Source: Bacteroidota bacterium (lineage in GTDB: Bacteria > Bacteroidota > Bacteroidia > Bacteroidales > JAAUTT01). Taken from it: a stretch of 64,000 bases of DNA. A program made the translations under genes and the position numbers. Shown piece by piece: positions 17,385 through 26,869 of the stretch (positions are counted from its first letter, which is position 1; each line of letters opens with the position of its first letter). Where the stretch lies: positions 186,001-250,000 of the forward strand of contig JAUZOO010000006.1 in the NCBI GenBank assembly GCA_030706405.1, given 5' to 3'. Below the pieces are notes generated by a model. It saw only the letters and a program-made list of their open reading frames with translations. It searched no databases and was not told the DNA's origin.

Positions 17385-19682
17385 ATGAAAAAAATCTGTT
17401 TATTAACGATTTGTTTAGTCGCAACATTTCAGTTGTTTGCACAAAAAGTGCCTCAGTTGGGAAAGGACAAAATTGAAGATGTTGTTGCTGCAATGACTCC
17501 TGAAGAAAAGGTTTATCTCGTTGTCGGACTTGGTGATGCTATTTGGCGAAATCCTCCTACCGGCGAAAAAACCGTAATTGTTGCCGGTGCTGCCGGACGT
17601 ACCTGGGGAATTCCGCGCTTGGGCATTACGCCTTCCGTTTTGGCCGATGGCCCTGCCGGATTGCGGATAAATGCTAAACGTCCCGATGTTTCGCAAACTT
17701 TTTACTGCACCGCTTTTCCAACAGCTACCGCCCTGGCTTCTTCATGGAATACGCAACTGGTCGAAAACGTTGGTAAAGCCATGGGTAATGAAGTGCTCGA
17801 ATATGGTTGTGATGTGCTGTTGTCCCCCGCTATCAATATTCATCGTAATCCTCTTTGCGGCCGCAACTTCGAATATTACTCGGAAGACCCGCTGATTGCC
17901 GGAAAGATGGGAGCTGCCATGATTCGTGGTATTCAGTCGAACGGCGTTGGAACCTCGTTAAAACACTTTGTGGCCAACAATATCGAAACCAACCGTATGA
18001 AGATCAATGCTGTAATTAGTCAGCGTACATTGCGCGAAATTTACCTGCGCGGGTTCGAAATAGCTGTAAAAGAGGCTCAGCCGTGGACCGTAATGTCGTC
18101 GTATAACCGGTTAAACGGATTTTATACTTCGGAAAATGCCGATTTGCTTACAACTATTCTTCGTAACGAGTGGGGATTTCAGGGCATGGTAATGTCTGAC
18201 TGGGGCGGAGGAGCCGATGCTGTTGCCCAGATGAATGCTGGAAATGACATGATAATGCCCGGAAGCCATCAGCGTGCCGAGCTTTTAAATGCCTTGAAAA
18301 ATAAGACTCTTCACGAAAAGATCCTTGATCGTAATATTATCCGTATCCTTTCTTTTATCTTGAAAAATCCACGGTTTAAAGGCTATGCTTTTTCGAATCA
18401 GCCAGATCTGAAGGCTCACGCCGAAGCATCACGAGCTGCTGCAACTGAAGGCATGGTGCTGCTCAAGAACGATAAAAACGTGCTTCCCTTTAAGAAAGTA
18501 AAAACAGTAGCTCTTTTTGGGAAAACATCATATCGCTTCATTGCTGGCGGAACAGGTAGTGGCGAGGTTAACTACGAACATGCAATATCTATTAAAGAAG
18601 GTTTTGTTAATGGTGGTTTTACTGTTGTGAAACCCTTGGAGGATGTTTATACGCAGTTTGTTGATACGGTTATGGCAAACTCGAAGGCGAAAAATAAAAA
18701 GAGTGCTGTCGATTTTCATGCCGAAATGCCACTATCTCAGCAGCAAATTGACGACCAGGTTAAGAATTCGGACATTGCCATTATAACTATTGGACGCAAC
18801 GCCGGCGAAGGTTGGGACCGCAAGGAAGCGGATTATTTCGTACTCTCGGATATTGAAAAAAACATGATTAAAGGAGTTTGCGGTGCATTCCATGCCGCCG
18901 GAAAGAAGGCTGTTGTGGTGCTCAACGTTGGTGGGGTAATGGCAACAACCGATTGGCGCGACCTTCCGGATGCTATTGTATTGGCTTGGCAAACCGGGCA
19001 AGAAGGGGCTAATGCACTGGTCGATATTCTGAAAGGTAAAGTTAACCCATCCGGGAAACTGCCCATGAGCTTCCCGGTGGCTTACCAGGATGTGCCATCT
19101 TCCAAAACGTTTCCCGGTGAGCCTAAGGACAATCCTGTAAATGCGTTTTACGACGAAGGTGTTTATGTTGGCTATCGTTACTACAACACGTTTAAAGTGC
19201 CTACAGCCTACGAGTTTGGCTATGGTCTTTCTTATACACAGTTTCAATATTCGGACATATCGCTCAGTAACAATGTGTTCTCCGATTCGATTACGGTTAA
19301 AGTCAATTTAAAGAATACCGGGAAAGCGGAAGGGAAAGAAGTGGTTGAGCTGTATTTAAGTACTCCTAAAACAGAACTTGAAAAACCAGAAGAAGAACTG
19401 AAGGCTTTTGCCAAGACTAAATTGTTGAAACCGGGCGAAAGTCAAGAGCTTAGCCTTACAATTAATGCCCGTGCTTTGGCTTCGTTCTGGAGCGGGTTAA
19501 GCGCTTGGGTTGCCGATAAAGGCGAGTATGAAGTAAGGGTTGGGGCTTCGTCGAAAGACATCCGGTTAAAGGCTTCATTTACGCTTCCCAATACCGTAAT
19601 TGTCGAAAAAGTTCATAATGTTCTGTATCCCAATTTTCCTGTAAAGGATCTTAGTATTGTTAAAAGTGAAAGTGCTAAATAA
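17385..19682 (+). CDS. GH3-family beta-glucosidase-like enzyme (PUL copy)
   Basis: The protein has 765 residues with a signal peptide (ending LFAQ). It shows the GH3 order: an N-terminal barrel with GRNFEYYSEDPLIAGKMGAA, SLKHFVANNIETNR and nucleophile Asp272 in VMSDWGGGAD; the alpha/beta sandwich from about 350 with MVLLKNDKNVLPF; then a C-terminal fibronectin III-like domain (about 650-745, ending in the EVRVGASSKDI motif). Most such enzymes release terminal beta-glucose or beta-xylose from oligosaccharides in the periplasm. It is the last gene of the locus and is followed by a strong terminator. GRTWGIPRLGITPSVLADGPAGLRI fits the beta-glucosidase branch. Confidence 0.92.
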   Translation: MKKICLLTICLVATFQLFAQKVPQLGKDKIEDVVAAMTPEEKVYLVVGLGDAIWRNPPTGEKTVIVAGAAGRTWGIPRLGITPSVLADGPAGLRINAKRPDVSQTFYCTAFPTATALASSWNTQLVENVGKAMGNEVLEYGCDVLLSPAINIHRNPLCGRNFEYYSEDPLIAGKMGAAMIRGIQSNGVGTSLKHFVANNIETNRMKINAVISQRTLREIYLRGFEIAVKEAQPWTVMSSYNRLNGFYTSENADLLTTILRNEWGFQGMVMSDWGGGADAVAQMNAGNDMIMPGSHQRAELLNALKNKTLHEKILDRNIIRILSFILKNPRFKGYAFSNQPDLKAHAEASRAAATEGMVLLKNDKNVLPFKKVKTVALFGKTSYRFIAGGTGSGEVNYEHAISIKEGFVNGGFTVVKPLEDVYTQFVDTVMANSKAKNKKSAVDFHAEMPLSQQQIDDQVKNSDIAIITIGRNAGEGWDRKEADYFVLSDIEKNMIKGVCGAFHAAGKKAVVVLNVGGVMATTDWRDLPDAIVLAWQTGQEGANALVDILKGKVNPSGKLPMSFPVAYQDVPSSKTFPGEPKDNPVNAFYDEGVYVGYRYYNTFKVPTAYEFGYGLSYTQFQYSDISLSNNVFSDSITVKVNLKNTGKAEGKEVVELYLSTPKTELEKPEEELKAFAKTKLLKPGESQELSLTINARALASFWSGLSAWVADKGEYEVRVGASSKDIRLKASFTLPNTVIVEKVHNVLYPNFPVKDLSIVKSESAK

Positions 19683-19780
19683 GGTTGTATTGATGTCGTA
19701 AAGAATTCATTGTTAAAGTCTTCAAAATAATACGGTTTCAAGATTCAACGGAATTGGAATTTGTAATTCTATAAAAAGAG

Positions 19781-19816
19781 AAAGCTCTGTTCTTCATATA
19801 AGGAACAGAGCTTTTT
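19781..19816 (+). terminator. Intrinsic terminator closing the PUL
   Basis: A perfect 12-bp stem (19781-19792 with 19803-19814) with a 10-base loop merges into a run of six T. The rest of the 304-base gap (19683-19986) holds no credible gene. Towards its end is a -7 promoter box for the next gene. Confidence 0.9.
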
Positions 19817-19947
19817 TCATTTCCAAGTAAAGATGTTGGCGCCAGGCGGAGTTTGTAATTTATCTACTTCTTTTCGATGTCATTGTAAAAAACTTAAAAA
19901 AGTTTCAAATCGAAATGATTTCATTCGACCCTTATTGTTTAATGTCG

Positions 19948-19955
19948 TAATTTTG
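19948..19955 (+). promoter_or_regulatory. -7 promoter box (TAATTTTG) for the exporter pair
   Basis: TAATTTTG matches the Bacteroidota -7 consensus TAnnTTTG exactly. An imperfect -33 element (TTCG, ending 19927) lies 20 bases upstream, the usual spacing. The transcript would start near 19961, leaving a leader of about 25 bases before the ATG. Confidence 0.6.
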
Positions 19956-19986
19956 CAGCCAACAAGTCTAAAACAAGGGGGTATTA

Positions 19987-20757
19987 ATGAATCAACATCA
20001 AAATAAGGAAATAAAGGAAATAGGAACATTGCTCCTCGAAATCGGGGCGTTGTTAATGAGTTCGGGCGCCAGTACGGCACGCATACGGATAACCATAAAC
20101 CGTATTTCGGAAGCATTTGGTTGTACCGCCGACCTGTTTATTACGCACAGGGCTTTAACATTAACTCTTAACGACGAGGAAAATGAAGACCTTTTCAGCA
20201 GTATTAAACGGACTTCGCCGCATGGTGTCAACTTTAAGGTGGTGTCGGGAATCAGCCGGATGAGCTGGAGGGTGGTGGAAGAAAACTGGACCATCGATCA
20301 GATAAAGCAGGAAATAAACCGATTGACATCGCTTCCGCATTATCCGCGGATAGTTGTGCTTTTATTGGTAAGCCTCGCTGGTGCTTCATTTTGCCGGTTA
20401 TTTGGTGGCAACTTCGTTGAAATGGGAATTACATTTTTGGCATCGTTTGCCGGGCTGTTTATCCGCCAGGAAGCACACAAATTTCAGTTTAACCCTTACT
20501 TGTGCATTTATTTTGGAGCATTGACGGCATCATTGGTCTCCGGGGCTTTTATGAAATTAGGCCTCGACATCACGCTCGAACATGCGTTTGCTACGTCGGT
20601 ATTGTTTCTCATTCCCGGGGTGCCGCTCATCAATACCTTTACCGACCTTATCGATGGCAATATCCTTAACGGACTATTACGTGGTGTGCACGGACTTATT
20701 ATTGCTTTTTGCATTGCCCTCGGATTATTATCAGCAATTTACATATATCATTTTTAA
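19987..20757 (+). CDS. YjjP-like threonine/serine exporter-family membrane protein
   Basis: The 256-residue protein has a soluble N-terminal part (about 1-110) with the ThrE/DUF1212 signatures LLLEIGALLMSSGASTARI and VSGISRMSWRVVEENW. Several hydrophobic helices follow, with FLIPGVPLINTFTDLIDGN, the conserved membrane motif of the family. In this split form it corresponds to YjjP (reported for dicarboxylate export in E. coli) or the N-terminal part of ThrE (amino-acid export). The partner subunit starts three bases after its stop, so the two are cotranslated and probably form one inner-membrane transporter. The substrate is not predictable. Confidence 0.88.
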   Translation: MNQHQNKEIKEIGTLLLEIGALLMSSGASTARIRITINRISEAFGCTADLFITHRALTLTLNDEENEDLFSSIKRTSPHGVNFKVVSGISRMSWRVVEENWTIDQIKQEINRLTSLPHYPRIVVLLLVSLAGASFCRLFGGNFVEMGITFLASFAGLFIRQEAHKFQFNPYLCIYFGALTASLVSGAFMKLGLDITLEHAFATSVLFLIPGVPLINTFTDLIDGNILNGLLRGVHGLIIAFCIALGLLSAIYIYHF

Positions 20758-20760
20758 ACC

Positions 20761-21261
20761 ATGGACTGGATTACAATTCTCGAAAGATGTATTTGGTTTG
20801 GCTCAGCGGCATTAGGGTTTGCCATCCTTTTTAACGTTCCGCCCCGTACATTATTAATTATATGGTTACTTGGCGCCATTGGCGGCTTTGTCAAACTCAA
20901 TATGTTGAACCTTGAACTGGGACCGGTGCTGGCTTCTTTCCTGGGGGCTTCGGTTATCGGATTGTTAAGTATACCTGCGGCACACAATAAACATGCTCCA
21001 CCGCTGGTGTTTTCGATTCCTGCGGTTATACCCATGGTGCCGGGGGTATTTTTTTACCGTATGATGCTTGGGTTTATTAAATTAACCGGTGATATTGGCG
21101 ATTCTTATAATCAGGTTTTATCCGAAACAGTAAACAATGGTGTAAAGGCGCTTTTTATCCTCATGGCACTGGCCGTAGGTGTTGGTATTCCTAACTTTAT
21201 AACCCGCAAGGAATCGGCTAAAGAAATTAAGATTAAGAAAAAACGTTCTGCAATAGCTTAG
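20761..21261 (+). CDS. YjjB-like ThrE_2 membrane subunit
   Basis: The 166-residue, highly hydrophobic protein has four or five membrane helices. Its motifs include SAALGFAILFNVPPRTL near the start and VFSIPAVIPMVPGVFFYR in the middle, characteristic of ThrE_2/DUF3815. It completes the exporter whose larger subunit ends three bases upstream. The basic tail (KKKRSAIA) should face the cytoplasm. Its stop is followed at once by a strong bidirectional terminator. Confidence 0.88.
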   Translation: MDWITILERCIWFGSAALGFAILFNVPPRTLLIIWLLGAIGGFVKLNMLNLELGPVLASFLGASVIGLLSIPAAHNKHAPPLVFSIPAVIPMVPGVFFYRMMLGFIKLTGDIGDSYNQVLSETVNNGVKALFILMALAVGVGIPNFITRKESAKEIKIKKKRSAIA

Positions 21262-21264
21262 CCG

Positions 21265-21311
21265 AAACACAAAAGAGGCGCAAAGTTTGGTTTTGCGCCT
21301 CTTTTGTGTTT
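21265..21311. terminator. Bidirectional terminator between convergent genes
   Basis: A perfect 20-bp stem (21265-21284 with 21292-21311) has a 7-base loop. A/T runs at the stem base give a T tract in either direction. It separates the + strand exporter pair from the - strand sugar transferase. Confidence 0.95.
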
Positions 21312-21329
21312 TCTTTGATACCTGTAAAA

Positions 21330-22478
21330 TTAAGCACTTCTTATTTTATTGGTTAGTATGTTATATACAGCCATAAAGAAATACTTCGTATTGGTAATCG
21401 TTGGGTTCTTTTTTAGTTCGTTAAGGTAAATACGTTCTGCTTCGATATTTCCAAGGGCATCAGGCATGTTTAGGGCCACATAAGGTGGAATACATCCGGG
21501 TTTATGTTTAATCCGTTCTTCCTTTAAATCTTCCGGAAATTGACTAAACCGGAACTGGCTCAAAGGTCTGACTCCAACAATACCCAGTTCTCCGCGAAAA
21601 ACATTGATAAACTGAGGAATCTCATCGAGCCAAAGTTTACGGAAAAATTTACCCCAACCGGTCAGCCGGAAATCGTTGGCAGGCTTGCCCTCGTGGTTGT
21701 AGCCATTAAGCCGCACCACAAAATCCTGAAGAAACTCGGAATAAGGATGCATGGTTCTTAGCTTGTAAACCTTTATCAGCTTGCCGTTTCGGCCAACACG
21801 TCGCATGGGGAAGAACGGGCCATTGGAGATATTGACTACTGATTTGGGTTCACTGGTTTTCATCACAACAAAATACATGAGATTGTTGATTTGTTTGAAT
21901 TCAATAATATCGAAACCACAATAAACCAGTCTTCCAAGAGTTTCGGCCAAAGAAATGACACGGTATTTGTTCTTGGTTAACCAAATATACAGTTTTTGAG
22001 TAAATTTAACCCGAGGCATTACCCGGTTAAAGATAAAATCAAAAACCCATAATAATTTGGTCAGGGTCTGCCCAAAACGTTTGGTCATTTTTTGCCACCG
22101 GATGTCGTAGGTTTCAACACACCCAATGTAAATTCCGGCATCGGGCAACAGGGTGTTAATGGAGCGTAATAAAGAATTAATTCTCTGGTGTTTGTTGGCT
22201 TGCTCCAAGTTTATGATTACACGAATGTTGTCGAAGTTGACATTGTCGTATAACCGTTTCTGTTTGGTCGAAAACAGAATCGTCTCCTGATGTTCAAGGG
22301 GAAAGTGCTCGGAAATATAACTCAAAACCTCCTCTCCGGCTTCCTCCCTTAAAGCATTGATTAAATCGTTATTGGTGGTAATAGGTTGGGAAATAACTTC
22401 TTCTTGAGTTGCAGCAGCGCGTACTTTGGTGAGTTTTTCGGAAGCAACTTTGCTGCCTAAATTTAGAAATATGTTCAT
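21330..22478 (-). CDS. Sugar-phosphate transferase fused to an unusual N-terminal domain
   Basis: In this 382-residue protein, residues about 218-382 match the bacterial sugar transferase domain: GPFFPMRRVGRNGK, VYKLRTM, the catalytic Asp-Glu in LDEIPQF (285-286) and VGVRP. Such enzymes place a sugar-1-phosphate on a lipid carrier to start polysaccharide synthesis. Normally a membrane-embedded helix lies just before the GPxFF motif. Here that position holds YCGFDIIEFKQINNLMYFVVMK instead. Residues about 65-210 look like a Rossmann fold (IRVIINLEQANKHQRINSLL, DAGIYIGCVETY), perhaps a degenerate methyltransferase. It is transcribed alone, and the carrier and sugar are unknown. Confidence 0.78.
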   Translation of the reverse strand: MNIFLNLGSKVASEKLTKVRAAATQEEVISQPITTNNDLINALREEAGEEVLSYISEHFPLEHQETILFSTKQKRLYDNVNFDNIRVIINLEQANKHQRINSLLRSINTLLPDAGIYIGCVETYDIRWQKMTKRFGQTLTKLLWVFDFIFNRVMPRVKFTQKLYIWLTKNKYRVISLAETLGRLVYCGFDIIEFKQINNLMYFVVMKTSEPKSVVNISNGPFFPMRRVGRNGKLIKVYKLRTMHPYSEFLQDFVVRLNGYNHEGKPANDFRLTGWGKFFRKLWLDEIPQFINVFRGELGIVGVRPLSQFRFSQFPEDLKEERIKHKPGCIPPYVALNMPDALGNIEAERIYLNELKKNPTITNTKYFFMAVYNILTNKIRSA

Positions 22479-23075
22479 GGCAACAGGGTTTTAGTTTCAC
22501 ATTAGGTTTTTAAACTCTTTCTAGCAAAAACTTTTTCTTAGTTTTTTATTTAAAATTAGATATATAAAATGGGCCTGACAATCCAATTTAGACCACGCCA
22601 ACCAAGGTTTAACTACTTTAAATTTTAAAAATGGCTGTTGATATATTATTTTATTCATTACATCTATCTTTCATATCCGTCCGTCAACATGGGGATAATT
22701 GGGGGCTGATTTGACCAATGGTTAATTTTGTTAGATAAACTTTTTTTAACCCTAATCCCTGATCAATAAAGCCTTTACGACTAATTTTTATGAAGCTTAT
22801 GAAGGAACTTGCGGATTATCAGGTCTTAATTTTATAATAAAGAAAACGTCACAGAGGGATAACTTTTATTATAAGATTACTACGGCAAAATTTTGTCAGC
22901 TTTGTCTAAATAGAGATTTGCTAAGAGAAAATAAAATGCTTCTGGCGATATAAATTGAAGTTCAGAAAAACGTTATGGTACCGATTGAACTAAGTTTGTG
23001 TTACTTTGTATTATATTTTAGGAACATAACTCCGGCTAAACAAACAGACTTTTGAACACATAGACTTTACCTGTT
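22479..23075. other. AT-rich intergenic region between divergent genes
   Basis: This 597-base gap separates the sugar transferase (-) from the PHP gene (+). It must carry promoters in both directions. A near-consensus -7 box TTACTTTG (23001-23008) could serve the PHP gene. No ORF with recognisable content, no RNA gene and no strong terminator hairpin was found by eye. Confidence 0.5.
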
Positions 23076-23783
23076 ATGATGGATTTGCATAACCATACTA
23101 CCTGGAGCGATGGATTGCATTCTGTACGGGATCTTGCAGAGAATGCAGCACGGCACAATGTAAAGCATTTGGGCGTCACCGATCATTTGCATACATTAAA
23201 GGTGAAGTCATTGCCTTACGACAAAGTTTTTGAATATGTGCAAGAAATACGGCTTGTACAAAACGAATTTAGACATAGCTTAAAACTGTATGCAGGTGTG
23301 GAGATTAACCTGAATACGGCACAAACCAAGCTCTCAAGGCTCGATTATGCGGCGATAAACCAACTCGATTATGTTCTGTTGGAAGGTGTTGAAGAATCTT
23401 CGGAATTTTTGAAATTAACACAACTTCCTAAATATCTCAAAAATATTGAATGTGCCGCAGGTTTTGCTCATGCAGACCTTATGAATATTGCTCAAAATTA
23501 TCAAAAGCAGGGCGGGCTCGATTTTGTTCTGAAATTTATGAAGGAACATAACCTTTTTTGGGAGATCAATACCAGCCAACGGTACCCGTTTTTTAACCTT
23601 TTACTGTATCATCCCGATTTTTTTCTTAACGAAGAAATTGAATTCCTGTTGGATAAATTAAAACAGTATCAGGTACCTATATCTGTAGGAAGCGACACTC
23701 ACTCGTTTGAATATTACGAAATTGACAGGCTTCGGAAAGGAAATGAAGTGATAGGTTCACATCAGCTTTTATCGTTGTTTTAA
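23076..23783 (+). CDS. PHP-domain phosphoesterase
   Basis: The 235-residue protein carries the PHP metal-binding motifs in order: HNHTTWSDG near the start, GVTDHLH, YAGVEINL, FAHADLM and the late GSDTHSFE. These ligands build the trinuclear metal site of histidinol phosphatase, PolX-type PHP domains and related phosphoesterases. There is no signal peptide, so it is cytoplasmic. No histidine-biosynthesis or polymerase gene is nearby, so the substrate is open; nucleotide or sugar phosphates are possible. Two adjacent ATG codons begin the frame, and either may be used. Confidence 0.85.
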   Translation: MMDLHNHTTWSDGLHSVRDLAENAARHNVKHLGVTDHLHTLKVKSLPYDKVFEYVQEIRLVQNEFRHSLKLYAGVEINLNTAQTKLSRLDYAAINQLDYVLLEGVEESSEFLKLTQLPKYLKNIECAAGFAHADLMNIAQNYQKQGGLDFVLKFMKEHNLFWEINTSQRYPFFNLLLYHPDFFLNEEIEFLLDKLKQYQVPISVGSDTHSFEYYEIDRLRKGNEVIGSHQLLSLF

Positions 23784-24027
23784 AAAAGTCGTAATAAATT
23801 GTAGCTTTTAGCGTTATTTTAATTACATTTCTCCCTATTTTTCAGTACATTAAACTGAAAGGTTTAGTAATTACAGGCAAAGTATATTTTAAATAATGTA
23901 ATTTATTGAAAAATAGGCAATATAAGCGATGTGTAGTTGCTTGTGTATTTTTTGATTCTTGCCTGTAAGTCTTATATAGAGTTAATTATTAAATGTTTGT
24001 ACTTAATCCTTTTAAACGAATAAACGT

Positions 24028-25452
24028 ATGTCGAAATTAAGTAAGCTTTTTTCTGTAATTATTTTAATATCAACGATTTCAGTAAATGCGCAAAAGACCT
24101 GGTCGCTTCAGGAATGCATCAAGTATGCACTGGATAACAATATTCAGGTAAAACGACAGGAGCTTCAAACTAAACTGGCTCAGAATAACCACGAACAATC
24201 AAAATATCAGCGTTATCCAAACCTTAATGCCGGAGGTAGCCACAATTGGACTTTGGGGCGTTCGGTTGACCGTTATACCAACGAGTTTAGCAATACAACA
24301 GTTCAGTCCGATAATTTTTCGCTTCAAAGTTCGGTAGTTTTATTTAACGGCTTTCAGATTTCGAATACCATCGAGCAAAACAAATACATTGTCGAAAGCA
24401 GCCTCAATGATTACGAGAAAGCCAAAAATGATATTGCCCTCCAAGTGGCCACGGTTTACCTGCAAATATTATTTGGTGAGGAAGCGCTTGATATAGCTCA
24501 AAAACAGCTGGAAGTAACCCGTTTGCAACTCGAAAAAACGAAGAAACTGGTGGATGCCGGCAGCAAAGCCAATGGAGAGCTGCTCCAGATGCAAGCCCAG
24601 GAAGCCGGGGATAAATACAATGTTACCAATGCTAAAAATAACCTTGACGTATCGTACCTTACAATAACGCAAATTCTTGAGCTAAAAACCTCCGAAGGTT
24701 TTAAAGTAGCTAAACCTACTGCAATTTCGGTGAGCAATCAAAATGTACTTTTATCCGTTGATGATATCTATCGTGAAGCCGAAGCTAAAATGCCCCAAGT
24801 GAAAAGTGGCGAATCAACTCTTAAAAGTTATGAAAAAGGATTAGCCATTGCTAAGGGCCAGTCATATCCCGAACTTAGTCTTTCGGGTTCTTATTATAGC
24901 GGGTATTCCGATGCTCGCACGAAAATTACCGCTGCAGTTCCTTATGTTTCTACCATAGGTTTTGTAAACGGCGACCCTACCATGCCGGTAACAACAACCG
25001 GATATTCTTATACACAAAGCAAATATCCGTTTTTTGAACAGTTGAAGGACAATGCCAGCAAATCGTTATCGTTAAATTTAAGTATTCCAATATTTAACAG
25101 GTTTAGCACCCGCACGTCTATCAGCAACGCCAAAATAAGGATGCAGGATGCATCGTATAATCTGGCTCAGGTTAAAAAGACACTGTATCAGGATATTCAA
25201 AAGGCTCATGCCGATGCTTTGGGAGCGTTTGAAAAATTCAATTCGGCCACCGAAGCTGTTGCCTCTTATGAAGAAGCTTTTAAATACAGCCAGCAACGGT
25301 TCGATGTGGGCATGTTAAGTTCGGTAGATTATAATATCGCTAAAAACAACTTGCTAAAAGCTCAGTCCGACCTCATTCAGGCAAAATACGAATACATCTT
25401 TAAAATTAAAGTGCTTGATTTTTACAGGGGAATGCCTATAATCCTGCAATAA
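24028..25452 (+). CDS. TolC-family outer-membrane efflux protein
   Basis: The protein has 474 residues with a signal peptide (ending VNAQ). The opening WSLQECIKYALDNNIQVKR is the usual TolC start. It has two long heptad-rich helical repeats typical of the periplasmic tunnel (for example EVTRLQLEKTKKLVDAGSKANGELLQMQAQ and its counterpart EAFKYSQQRFDVGMLSSVDYNIAKNNLLKAQSDL). Beta-strand stretches form the outer-membrane barrel. Proteins of this kind are exit ducts for RND, MFS or ABC pumps, but no inner-membrane pump or adaptor gene is adjacent. The next gene starts 19 bases after its stop. Confidence 0.92.
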   Translation: MSKLSKLFSVIILISTISVNAQKTWSLQECIKYALDNNIQVKRQELQTKLAQNNHEQSKYQRYPNLNAGGSHNWTLGRSVDRYTNEFSNTTVQSDNFSLQSSVVLFNGFQISNTIEQNKYIVESSLNDYEKAKNDIALQVATVYLQILFGEEALDIAQKQLEVTRLQLEKTKKLVDAGSKANGELLQMQAQEAGDKYNVTNAKNNLDVSYLTITQILELKTSEGFKVAKPTAISVSNQNVLLSVDDIYREAEAKMPQVKSGESTLKSYEKGLAIAKGQSYPELSLSGSYYSGYSDARTKITAAVPYVSTIGFVNGDPTMPVTTTGYSYTQSKYPFFEQLKDNASKSLSLNLSIPIFNRFSTRTSISNAKIRMQDASYNLAQVKKTLYQDIQKAHADALGAFEKFNSATEAVASYEEAFKYSQQRFDVGMLSSVDYNIAKNNLLKAQSDLIQAKYEYIFKIKVLDFYRGMPIILQ

Positions 25453-25471
25453 TCTGTTATTCATCGTTAAA

Positions 25472-26869
25472 ATGAAGCTTCCCTTTTTACGGATTTTAGC
25501 AGCGTTACTACTTATCTGGACTTCGTGCGAAAAGGAGTCGTACTACACCAGTAGCGATGCTGTCCTGAAATTTTCATGCGATACCATTGCTTTCGATACC
25601 GTATTTACCAGTATCGGAACGGCCACTCAACGGCTTATGGTTTATAATCCTTACAACAAAATTTTAAAAATATCGTCTATTCAGCTTGCAGGTGGCGATA
25701 AGTCTCCGTACATATTGAATATCAATGGAGTTATGGCTAACAATGCTGCCGATATAGAAGTGTATCCGAACGACAGCCTTTACATTTTCGTGCAGGTTTT
25801 GATTAATCCTACCGGGAACGATCTTCCGCTGTTGGTTCGCGATTCGGTAATATTTAACGTGAACGGAAACTTAAGTAGCATAAAGCTACAAGCTTATGGG
25901 CAGGATGTTCATCTGGTTAAAGGAGGGACGATTAAATCCCAGACCTGGACGGCCGATAAACCTTATCTTATTTATGGCGATTTGACGCTGGATACGCTTC
26001 AATCCCTTGTCATTGACAAAGGTACAAAAGTATATTTTCATAAAAATGCGAATCTCAGAATTAAAGGTTCGTTAAACGTTAACGGTGAATTTGGCAGCCC
26101 GGTGACTTTCGGTGGAGACCGTCTCGAATCGGATTATAATGATATTCCCGGCCAATGGGGCGGGATACTTCTTATGCCGGGAAGTGTTAATAACACACTA
26201 AATTACGTAGTTATTAAAAATGGAACATCCGGGCTACAGGTTGGGACGGTGGGCAATCTGTTTCAAACGGATTTGGTGCTCTCTAATTCCATAATTCAGA
26301 ATATGGCTTATAACTGTTTGTTAGCCAATAATTCAAAGATTAAAGTTGTAAATACAGTCCTTGCCGATGGAGGTGCGTACACCTGCGCTCTTTGGGGCGG
26401 AAGTTATGAATTTTACCATAGTACAATTGTTAATTATTCCGGGTCGTATACTTCGGTAAGCCGGTATCCGGTTCTTTACTTGTCGAACTATGTGGTTAAT
26501 TCGTATGAAACTGTTATCCAGCCGCTTATTATGGTTGGGTTTTACAACACTATTGTGTATGGCAATTATTCTGACGAAATTGCCATTGATTTTAAACCAA
26601 CGGCGCCTTTCAATTATAAGTTTGACCATTGTCTGTTGAAAGGCGATGCCGGTAAGTTTACTTCCCAGTCACAAATTGCTCCAATTTGGAATAAAAGCCC
26701 ACGTTTTAAAGCTGTGGATAAAATGGTCTTTGAACTTGATACGCTTTCTCCGGCCAAGGATGCCGGGAATAAACAAGTTGGAAATGCGTATCCTTTTGAT
26801 ATTAAAATGATAAACCGGACTACCGATTTGGGGCCGGATCTGGGCGCTTACGAAAGAGTTGAAAAATGA
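25472..26869 (+). CDS. Right-handed beta-helix lipoprotein of unknown function
   Basis: The 465-residue protein has a short signal peptide with lipobox WTSC (Cys19). Residues about 30-150 form an Ig-like domain (DTIAFDTVFTSIGTATQRLMVYNP). From about 160 onward come repeating short strands with Asn and Gly turns (LVIDKGTKVYFHKNANLRIKGSLNVNG, GQWGGILLMPGS), the pattern of a parallel beta-helix as in pectate-lyase-like folds. The ending DLGPDLGAYER is common to this Bacteroidota family. No catalytic residues can be named. Its stop overlaps the next start by four bases (ATGA), so it is translationally coupled to the nuclease-family protein, and both may act on the cell envelope. Confidence 0.75.
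   Translation: MKLPFLRILAALLLIWTSCEKESYYTSSDAVLKFSCDTIAFDTVFTSIGTATQRLMVYNPYNKILKISSIQLAGGDKSPYILNINGVMANNAADIEVYPNDSLYIFVQVLINPTGNDLPLLVRDSVIFNVNGNLSSIKLQAYGQDVHLVKGGTIKSQTWTADKPYLIYGDLTLDTLQSLVIDKGTKVYFHKNANLRIKGSLNVNGEFGSPVTFGGDRLESDYNDIPGQWGGILLMPGSVNNTLNYVVIKNGTSGLQVGTVGNLFQTDLVLSNSIIQNMAYNCLLANNSKIKVVNTVLADGGAYTCALWGGSYEFYHSTIVNYSGSYTSVSRYPVLYLSNYVVNSYETVIQPLIMVGFYNTIVYGNYSDEIAIDFKPTAPFNYKFDHCLLKGDAGKFTSQSQIAPIWNKSPRFKAVDKMVFELDTLSPAKDAGNKQVGNAYPFDIKMINRTTDLGPDLGAYERVEK

Noticed and set aside
19987-21261. A frameshifted single ThrE gene
   Set aside because: Two-gene YjjP/YjjB-type systems are normal; each frame has its own start and full domain.
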